From positions 1-21,004 of the forward strand of contig MCFL01000362.1 of the NCBI GenBank assembly GCA_002102555.1: DNA of 21,004 nt, given 5' to 3'. The position numbers were made by a program, and so were the translations under genes. Origin of the DNA: Catenaria anguillulae PL171. Taxonomy: Eukaryota > Blastocladiomycota > Blastocladiomycetes > Blastocladiales > Catenariaceae. Every line of letters begins with the position of its first letter. Position 1 is the first letter of the stretch. The notes under the pieces were generated by a model. That model searched no databases and was not told the DNA's origin. It saw nothing but the letters and a program-made list of their open reading frames with translations. Positions 8,552-16,823 of the stretch are shown here, in pieces.

Positions 8552-10519
8552 TCACGCCTTGCGCTTGCGATCCTTGCGACCGCCCCCCGCCCCAGTGGCA
8601 CTCAACGCTGGATTGTTGTTTGTCAACCCCATGATCCGGCAACACTCGTCACAGTACCACTTTTCCTGCGACTCTGTTGGCGGCTGCTTGAGGCACTCGA
8701 GATGGAACCACTCGTACCTGCAACTTGCATTGTCGCACCCAATCATGTCGCCAAAACTCGTCCGCTGGCACGTGCAGTACAAGCGGTCGTCGTCACCGGC
8801 ATCATCCTGTGACGACATGGACGCCGTTTGTTGCTGCTGTTGCTGCTGGTGCAAAATGTGGTGATGCGGGAGCACAGAAATCTTTGGAATGACCTGGACA
8901 GCCGCACCGGCATTGTTGCGCGTGTTGCTGCGCCGCCCGCTCCCAGCCGCGGTCGCCGCCACCGACGGAGCTCCCGAAATCGCCACACCACCGCGCATGG
9001 TGACGGCGCCGGCCGACCCGCCCGACGTGCGCGACCCATGCACGAGCGCGCCAGGATGCTGAACGAGTCCCGCGGCCAAGGCGCGCCCGTCGTCCGAATC
9101 CACAGACATGACGTCATCCAAATCGTCCAAATCATCGCCCGCGCTCGCACCATCCACGGCCATGGCATCTTCCTCATCAATCGAGTCCATGTCGAGATCA
9201 TCGATGTCGTCGTCGTCCATACGCAACGCTCCGCCGCTCGTGGCGCGCGCGCTCGTAGCTGCCTTTGGGTGCCGGTGGCGCATGGCACCCGAGGTGACAC
9301 TTCCCGCTGCGCCCGGTGCGCCCGAGTTGTTGCCCACGTTGGGCGATTTCATGGACGGAAGCGGAGTGCCTGCGGGCGTGGTTGGCGACGAGAAGCTCGC
9401 GGGCGAATTTGGCAGCGATTGGCGCGCGGCCGCGGCTGCAACGGCCGGGTGAATGGCTGGCCCAAGCGCCGCGTGGATGGCGTGGCCAATTGCGGTGGGC
9501 GCGCCAGACGACGCAGACGCAACAGCGGTGGAGGAGGAGCCATCGGCAGTCGCGCGGGAACGCTTGCGGCGGGCATTTGCAGCAGCGACGGCCGCGTTGG
9601 TGGCGGCAACAGCCGTGCTGGATGCGGCGGCGGCGGCAGACAGCGAAGAGGATGAGGAGGATGAGGGGAGCACGACGGGATTTGACGCGACCGAGGTTGG
9701 TGGGCGGGATGGGGTATCGAGAGGCAACGTTGACGGTGTGGGTGGAACAGATTTGCGTTGCTCTATGTCATGGCGTGAAAGTTAGATTTGATACCGCAAC
9801 AAGAGGACGAGAAATGACGCACTTCGAGACGCTGACGCTGACGATGAGGGTGGAGGAACGTGCAGCAAGTGCGACAGGCCCGTATCAAACTCGCCAAGGT
9901 GGGCAATGGTCGTGTCTGTGAGGAATGCGTGGGAGCTATCTGCTGATTGCTGGATGACGTCGGTCCAGTCTTCGCGAGCACGGGTCATGTCGGCGTCCAG
10001 CTTTTTCAAGTGCCGGTCAAGCTATTGATGGAAGTGCATGTGCATCCAATGCGGTGAGCATCACACAAACCTCTGCGAAACAGCTATGAGAAATAGTGAG
10101 TGAACAAACCAAATCGAGCAATTTGCGAGACAGCATCATCTTTTCTTCGGCCAGCTGTTCGGCAATGTTGAACTTTTCGTTGATGCTTTCCCGCACTCGC
10201 TCCTCCTGCGCAGGTGCGGCCGTGTCGGAGCGAGCATACTTGCGGAGGGTTTGCTGCTTGGCTTGAATGCTGGCCTGAGTGTCTGTGCATCAATGCCAGC
10301 CAATCCATGGGTTAGTTGGCCTGTGCCGCAAGCGGGCGAGTCAGAAGACTCTGGGCACACAAAGCGAAACAGACCTCGAAGCCGTGAGTCCTTTTCTCGA
10401 ATCTCGGACAGGATGAATGTTACCTCGGCGGGGACATTATCGAGGGCATTGAGAAAGTCGTCCAGGTAGGTTGCCGGGTCAAACGAGGACGTGAAGGGTG
10501 ACTTGCCCAGTTGAGACAT
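8552..10519 (-). CDS. ING-family PHD-finger chromatin protein (Yng2/Pho23/ING-like), 575 aa
   Basis: ING proteins are subunits of histone acetyltransferase or deacetylase complexes that read H3K4me3 through a C-terminal PHD finger. Four exons: 10519-10375, 10282-10110, 10021-9823, 9762-8552. Introns of 92, 88 and 60 nt have donors GTCTGT, GTTTGT and GTGCGT; CTAAC-type branch sites are visible in the first and third. The N-terminal ING helix is 'YLDDFLNALDNVPAEVTF', then '...LSRKLLDLLDRHLKKLDAD', matching ING4 'VDKHIRRLDTDL'. The PHD finger has the full C4HC3 set: C502, C504, C515, C520, H526, C529, C543, C546, with W524 ('YEWFHLEC') at the usual aromatic-cage position. A basic tail 'GGRKDRKRKA' follows. 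The protein is about twice the usual ING length because of about 320 residues of Ala/Ser/Pro-rich sequence, an Asp-rich block and a Gln tract before the finger. Which complex it joins cannot be told. Confidence 0.92.
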
Positions 10520-10849
10520 GGCGGTATGGGTGTGTTGCTCAGACTTTCGATATTATAGCATTCAGGAATTATGTACAGTTTGGTGGACACTGAACATCAT
10601 CGTTGAATAGTGATTGGACGGTCACACTGAGCGAGCTGGCCAGAGGCAGATCAATGCTCTTCTGTCCTCACAGGTCGTAAAAAGTGTCCCACACACGTAT
10701 GGCCGTGTCCCGACTGGTGAAAGACTTCTTGACACGGAGCATACTATATCCCACTTACGACAGAAACAAATGGAGCATTAGCGACGAACGGGCACAAATG
10801 ATGGAACACAGCAAGTCAGGTACAAATCAGAAATGCTTCACCGGGCAAC
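10520..10849. promoter_or_regulatory. Upstream region of the ING gene / 3' flank of the dCache gene
   Basis: 330 bp between two minus-strand genes. It should contain the ING promoter and the 3' end of nothing upstream on that strand except ING's 5' leader; the dCache gene starts further right and ends... at 10850, so its 3' untranslated region also falls here. An open frame on the plus strand (10684-10974) overlaps the dCache gene and does not look coding. No motif stands out. Confidence 0.4.
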
Positions 10850-12757
10850 CTAATACCTCCCGGACACCCCACGACTCACGGGCATGGAACTGTCCCGAAT
10901 CAAGTGTGCCGTCGATGTGGACCCAGCATTCGGAGAAAATGATCCTGGTCCCCGGACAGCTGATGCAGTCGTGACCGATGCAGTTGTCGTGTTGACGCTG
11001 GCCGTCACCTGCTGCGACGCCGTTGGATGCCCACTCGACCGATGACGCAAGCTCCTATTATCCGCGGCGGCTTTTGCAAACGCCTTTGCCATGGCCACGT
11101 ACGATTCCTCAATGTGGCACAGCTCCTTGATTCTGCTGTGCGGCCCGTCGAGCACATTGTTGGGATCAATGGACCCAAAGTCCATTTCAATAATCTTGGT
11201 CAGTTGCGACGTGACGCGGTTCAAGCTGTGCGAAAAGCCGAGGGCAAAAATGACGACGATGAAGAGAGCGCCAATGAGCAGGCCAATGACTGCGCCGAGC
11301 GTTGACAGACTGCCGCGGTTGATATCGCGCGTGACTTCCTCCTCGGCCATGACTTGAAAGACGACCCAGTGGACTGTGCGCCATTTGATGGTTTGCGAAC
11401 TCACAATCCAGCTGACTCCAGCGTTGGATGCACTGGGAATTGTTCTTGTCGTCGTAGACACTTGCTCGAGCGTCTGTCCACGGGCCTGCAAGCTCGTGTA
11501 AATCGCCTTCACCACTGAGTCGAGATTCTTTTCTGCAATCTCCTTCATGGTCCATGCTGCTGTCGCTTGTCCAGCGCCGTCGCGGACAAACACGTCCAAG
11601 ACTTGCGACGATGTTCCAATAATGGCCTCGCTCTTGGCTTCAAAAACATACATGGACGTTGGCCGCTCAATGGATTTGGTTCTTGACGTGAGCAGCGAGC
11701 CCATAAATCCGAGATCCAAGTCGGAACTGGCGACGCCAATGTACTGGCCAGCAGTGTTGAAGATTGGGCGAGACTGCGTGATCCAGGCAATGTTTTGCCA
11801 GCTTTCCGTAATAATGAGCGAAAGCAAGGATGGTGAGTTGGTTGCTGCTCACTCGATCGAAAAAAGTCCGTGACAAGTTGAGGCGTACATGTACACGGCT
11901 GTCCAGCCAATGCTTGTCGGATCGTTCCTGTCAACAATAGTGACCCAATCGCCCGTCGATGCATTGTATGCGGGATCATTGGCTGTCACGCTGAGGACAC
12001 GGTCGTCGACATCAATGTCGTACTCGGTGTAGTTGAGTCCATTCGTGTCCCAACGGCGGTAAATGCGGTTTGTCTTGTTTGCAGGGTCCAAACTCTGTGT
12101 GCCAGCGACAAGACTCATGCGTCAGTTGAATTCTACATTGAGCGATCCAGATGTATCGCATATGTACCGTGTAATACCCGTTCAACTCGCCCAAATGCGT
12201 TGTAAACGACTGCGTGACGACCATGTCCTGGTTATTCTTGAGACGGTCGAACAAGACATTCATGGCGACGGCCTTGTTGCTGAGGTCGAAATTGCCAGTG
12301 CGCCAGTTTCGTTGCTGTAGGCCAGTCAACCGCTCGGCTGTATCCAAGCGAGTCGTGATACTGGACACGGCATGATTGAGCAAGGCGGCCTGAAGCTTGT
12401 TGGAAAAGTCAAACGAGGTCGAGACGCCAGCGCTGTTGGTATAGTGCCTGAAATAATCATGTACAGTTCATCCACAAAGCATGACATTGTCGGTAACCAT
12501 CTCTACGGAACGCTCATTCTGCTGGGAACTATGGACACGAACCAGGATAACGGAGCCACCAAGCACGCAAGCGACACCATGAAGCTGGTCAAAATGATGC
12601 CAAAGGGTAACACCACCTTGGGCCGCTTGAGTGTGCTCTTGTTGGACACGGCCGAAACGGTGGATTCACGTCGACCCGCAGCCACACGTCGTAGCAAGGT
12701 AGCCAATTTGGACGGGCTGCGCGCTACACCTACCTGAGACTCGTTGTCGCTTGGCAT
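10850..12757 (-). CDS. Double-Cache (dCache) transmembrane receptor without an output domain, about 562 aa
   Basis: Architecture: short cytosolic N-terminus, TM1 about 48-74, extracellular sensor about 75-408, TM2 about 412-435, HAMP-like juxtamembrane helix ('LNRVTSQLTKIIEMDFGSI'), signalling-type helix 466-498, Ser/Thr-rich tail. Cache signs are 'AWITQSRPIFNTAGQYIGVA' and a following D273-L-D-L strand turn. dCache domains bind small extracellular ligands such as amino acids. Proposed exons: 12757-12507, 12447-12168, 12094-11889, 11801-10850. Introns 1 and 2 (59 and 73 nt) restore the frame cleanly, although donor GTAGAG is weak. Intron 3 (11888-11802, 87 nt, donor GTACGC) is the least sure; it removes an in-frame TGA and joins 'IGWTAVY' to 'WQNIAWITQ'. 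No cyclase, kinase or methyl-accepting domain follows, so output would have to be through a partner. A divergent relative lies at 16824-19238. Confidence 0.8.
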
Positions 12758-13174
12758 TGTGTGAAGTACAAGCTTGCATCAACTGGCTGGATTGTGGTTA
12801 CTACCTTGATTTCAATTCTTCTTTTGCATACGGGACTTTAACAGTGCATCGGTATATGTACCTCCATTTCCTTCGCTCATTGCTTCTGTAACAGGCAAAA
12901 TGATGCAGGCATGCTGGGTGAACGCGAGGTGAGGTGAAGACGCGTCATACACAAAACCTTGCTCAAAGCCGCCACTGGAGTTGAGCGCAAACACAAAAAT
13001 GACAACAGAAAAGAGGGGACAAAGTGCACAACTGTGTTTTATGTAGTGTGAGAGCGAGTAAGATTACAAGGCTAAAGAATGATGAACGGGGCAAACGAGA
13101 GAGACGAGGATTGACAAAGACACGCACAAAATCGAAACGGGATGAGATGAACATTGGGGCAAACACGGAAAGGC
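12758..13174. promoter_or_regulatory. Region between the dCache gene and VTC4 (upstream of dCache)
   Basis: 417 bp holding the dCache promoter and the VTC4 3' untranslated region. An open minus-strand frame at 12994-12812 encodes 60 residues beginning 'MFALNSSGGFEQGFVYDASS'. It reads fairly naturally and lies directly upstream of the dCache start, so it could be an upstream ORF or part of a 5' exon, but no splice that joins it in frame was found. Nothing else is recognisable. Confidence 0.35.
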
Positions 13175-15781
13175 TTACTCTAAAGCACCAAACTTGAGAT
13201 AAAAGTTGATGGACATGGCGAAAAACAAGGTAAGAACGACAAACGTCGGTCCGCCGCGGTCATCGTACGGACCCGCTTCGCGGTTGCGAATCTTTTCGGC
13301 ACGCCACAAAAACAGGTACAGGCCATACATCATGATGCCCATGGCATTGATGGTGAAAATGATGCCCGCAATCTGGGCGATGCGATCACCAAAGTTGAGC
13401 AAACCAAGTGCCAAGCCGGCAATCACGGACGAAAAGTGCATCCAGGCCAAAAAGGTGCGCTCGTTGGCGAAAAACACCTTGGGTTCGACACGCACGGGAA
13501 TGATGATGCGCTTGTTGTTCATCGTCTCGGGAATGAGCGAGTTGACGGGACCGCGTGCTGAGGACGAGGCAATGGGCACGCCGTGGTCGTTGGTGCGCTG
13601 GCGTTGGCGCTTTTCGCGCTTTTCGCGCACATGCAACTTGCGCACAAGCGACGTCATTTGGGCCAAAATGCCCTTGTTCTTGTCCTTCCTGGGCACGCCA
13701 CGGAGCAAACCCGTTGTCTCGTCCACCACGGGCGACTCGGCCGCATCGTCCTCGTCTTCGGCCTCGTCCTCGCCGTCTTGCTCGGCCTCTTCCCCAGACG
13801 CATGACCGTCAATGCTGACGGCCGTGTGCTCAGACGCGGGGCGGCTGCTCACAAACGAGGCACCATTCGACGAGGGCAACGTGCCGCGGGCCTTTGCCTT
13901 CCCTTTGCGCACGCGCACTTCTTCAATACTGAAGGCGCCAGTCAGCTCACCCGCATCTTGGCCGTCAGCGGCCTCGGGGCCGGGCTTGCGAATGTCCTTG
14001 GACATTTGCGGCAGCCAAAACGGCAACAGCGACACGCGGTTTTCGAGCAGCGTGGCACATCCGTGAATGAACTTGGAAAACTTGGGCACCTCTTCCACCA
14101 AGTGCGAGTTGATGAGGTCCGTGACCCACGCGGGGGGCTCGGCGCCAACATGGGTTTGCAGCTTGACTTCAAGGACCGCATAGGGGAAGCGATGCACGTC
14201 AGCCTCGTCCAGCTGCGCAAACGGCCAGTCGGTGCCAATGTCCATGCGGCGCCAGTTGGTACCCGAGCGGGCCTTGCCGTCATAGTTGTCTTCGCGGACC
14301 ATGGTGAGTTCCGTGTCGAGCGAGATGCGGACGCGGGCGTCGCCGGGCAGTTGGAAGGCGGTACGGTTGTCTAAACATGGGATGAGGAATGAAGCGGGTA
14401 AGAATGAGGAAACGAGTGTGTGGCGGACAAGACTGATGCCCACGTACAGAAAGTGCGCATGGTGGGCTTGAGCTTCTTTGTGAGAATGGCCTCTTGCATC
14501 TCGGACGACAAAGTGGCAAGGTTTTCGAGTTCCTTTTCCGACTTGGCGCCACGCTCGCGCAGCTTCTCGATTTGCTTGTCCATGGTAAATGCGCCCGAAA
14601 CAAAGTCGTTGACGTACTTTTCCTTGAGAGGGAAGCGCTCCTTGACCGACTTTTCACCCGTCCAGTCTGCAAAGTGTCTTTTGTGAGTGAATCCGACAAG
14701 TGGAATGGGTCAACTCAGGCAAACAAGATAAATGAATACCCTCACGATGCGTCTTGCGCTCCATGAAAATTTCTTGGTTGGTTACTGGGCCGTACCAGCG
14801 GAAACGAATGGCTTGTGCGCCCTCGCTCTTTTCCAACCGGCCGCGATACAAGTCGAATTGCTCATTGTCAAAGTAAATCGAGGTGATGGCTGGGTCGTAC
14901 TCCTTGGCAGAACCAAAGACGAGCACGGGCAAATTCTTGAGCACGCGCAACTTGACCTCGGTCACATTGTCGGGATGCACCCAGTACTCTGACAAAACGC
15001 AAAACAACAATGCGTCAGCGCAACTCACTGATGGCGGATACGAGCCACCAAACGAAAACATACTGGTCGTGCGGCGCACAAAACTCTGCGATCCACCATC
15101 CGCCTGCACATTCTTGCGGTCGGTCTCGCCGCCATTGCGCACGGTATCGTACAGCTTGGACAGCTTGAGAATGAGCGGATCAAAGTTTTCGCGATAGAAT
15201 GGGTTGGCATTGAGCTTGCCAATAAACATGGGCTTGAGCTGGAAGGTGGTGTGCTTATCGTGCTTCTTGAGTGCCTTGAGGAACCCAGTGTAGTTGAGCC
15301 GGGCATACTTTGCGAGCTCGTTGACCTCGGTCGTGATGCGTGCGAGCTCCTCCTCGACACGGCCAATGCGGGTGACTTGGGGTGTTGCGGTCGGGTTTGC
15401 GATAATGTTGTTGATGATGGTTTCGCAGTGGTTGGCGCGCGAGTTGAGTTCGCCCGACTTGATGGCTTGGAAGTTGACCACCTGCACATCCATGATTGTC
15501 AGCGACACAGAATATCCATGATATTCCATACCGTCCAATAGACGGTCAACGACCTAGGGACAGGCGGCCAGCAGCTGCCGCCGACCCCGCACGTGTCCGT
15601 TCGTCCGTACCTTGGTCAGCTCGCGATCCAAGAAATCAATGAATTCCTTCTCGAGCTCCTCGGGGCAGTTGGTGCCATGCTTGGCCATTTCCTTGAGCTG
15701 CTTCTTGATTGCGTCATAGTCGACATAGTAGAATCGCCATTCCGGGTACTGGACCGTGGCGAGATGAGCACCAAACTTCAT
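13175..15781 (-). CDS. VTC4: VTC4: SPX-domain polyphosphate polymerase, vacuolar transporter chaperone subunit 4
   Basis: Vtc4 polymerises inorganic polyphosphate from ATP and moves it into the vacuole as part of the VTC complex. Five exons encode 750 aa: 15781-15611, 15481-15064, 14988-14740, 14666-14448, 14370-13175. Introns are 129, 75, 73 and 77 nt, and each junction restores yeast-like sequence, e.g. 'FVRRTTKYWVHPDN', '[14 protein letters not shown]', '[15 protein letters not shown]'. The SPX domain (about 1-150) carries the lysine cluster '[10 protein letters not shown]' used for inositol-pyrophosphate binding. The catalytic tunnel keeps the residues known from yeast Vtc4, at consistent offsets: K197, R258, R260, K275, K288, K294, R355, R367, E420, K422, K449, K452. 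This marks a catalytic Vtc4 rather than an inactive Vtc2/Vtc3 subunit. An acidic, low-complexity linker (about 490-600) precedes three membrane spans near 661-680, 686-708 and 727-746. Start is the ATG of '[15 protein letters not shown]', typical of SPX. Confidence 0.97.
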
Positions 15782-16823
15782 TTTGTGAGGGGTTCGTGAT
15801 CCGCAAGGGTCGGCAGTCTTGGGTGGGCAATGGAGCTCAGCGGGCGGCGTCAATTGAGGGGTGATTGGGCGGCGGAGCGAAACGAGTGCAATGGATCGTC
15901 AAGGACGGTGGTATGATGGCTGGGAACAGACGCAGGGGCAGCAACTTGAGGCGTATGACCTTAGACTCGGCGGCGCGGGTCAAGAATGTTGCTGGGAGTG
16001 ACAGTTCGATTCCCGGGTGCGACTTGGCATTCATAAGTTGGTGGTTATCATGTGGTGCTTCGACGAAACGTTGACGTCTTGAAGCAAGCCGCTAAATAGC
16101 AAACCAACTCCCGAGTCAACCTCAAACGCTTGATCCTTGATCGGCCTGCTTGCAATTGCGGCAGTGTGAGAGTGGCGTTGTGCGTCGAACACGTTTTTTT
16201 TGTGATCCGTCCAGCTCCCCAAGTTAACGTTGCCACTGAGTCTGATGCATCACTCGCGGCGAGGAGCACTGTGCCTGTGGTTTATACTCTGAAGGAGAAC
16301 ATCTGGAGTGGATAGTGTTGGACGGTGGACGGTGGACTGCTTCGCCTTTCGCGTCCGTAATACTCCACTCCTATCCGGTTCAACGACACAACCGGGTTTG
16401 CGCAGGTGACACGGCGGTCCGAGTCAAGCTTATCCGGCATCATGGAAACTTCAGATTGTGGTATGTAAATACACAAGGTCTTGCCACCTTACCGTGACGC
16501 GACTTCTTCTGTAACTTGTGTCATCCTGGCCCGTTCCTCCTCAAACTCTCGACCAGTACGGGTCGCGGCATAGGTATTCCAACGTGTCCACTTTTCGTTG
16601 ACCCCTGCCCACTCCACGGACGCGCCAAAGTATTTACAGAGTTCCCATTCCATTCACCTCAAGATCATTGGACACGAATCCAAGGCCAAAGAGATAGAGA
16701 GAGATCTCCCTTCGAGTATGGTCATCAGTAGCTCCAGGCTAAACTTGATGCATTTCATGTATTTCATTTGTCCATGAGCTCTCAAGCGAATCGCCACAGT
16801 CACATCTCGGCATAGTATCCAAA
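15782..16823. promoter_or_regulatory. Divergent promoter region between VTC4 (-) and the second receptor gene (+)
   Basis: About 1.04 kb between divergent starts, the longest non-coding stretch in the window. Visible short motifs: TGACGTC (CRE-like) at 16072-16078, a CACGTT (weak Pho4-type core in yeast) at 16190-16195, and a T run at 16194-16201. VTC genes are phosphate-regulated in yeast, but single hexamers are expected by chance. Short open frames here (for example 16516-16731 +) show no protein-like composition. No RNA gene was found. Confidence 0.4.

Noticed and set aside
9109-9116. Perfect CRE palindrome TGACGTCA
   Set aside because: It lies inside the ING coding sequence, in a low-complexity Asp/Val/Ser region; coincidence is the simplest reading.
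13583-14374. 263-codon plus-strand open frame opposite VTC4 exon 5, and similar long antisense frames at 8828-9655 and 3930-4514
   Set aside because: They lie wholly opposite well-supported exons and have the Arg/Gly/His-rich composition of shadow frames. No domain is visible.
15995-16020. tRNA T-loop-like string TTCGATT at 16005-16011
   Set aside because: The flanking bases do not pair into a T stem and no acceptor, D or anticodon arm can be drawn.
16516-16731. 71-codon open frame upstream of the second receptor gene
   Set aside because: Composition is not protein-like, it has no recognisable motif, and it sits in a promoter region.
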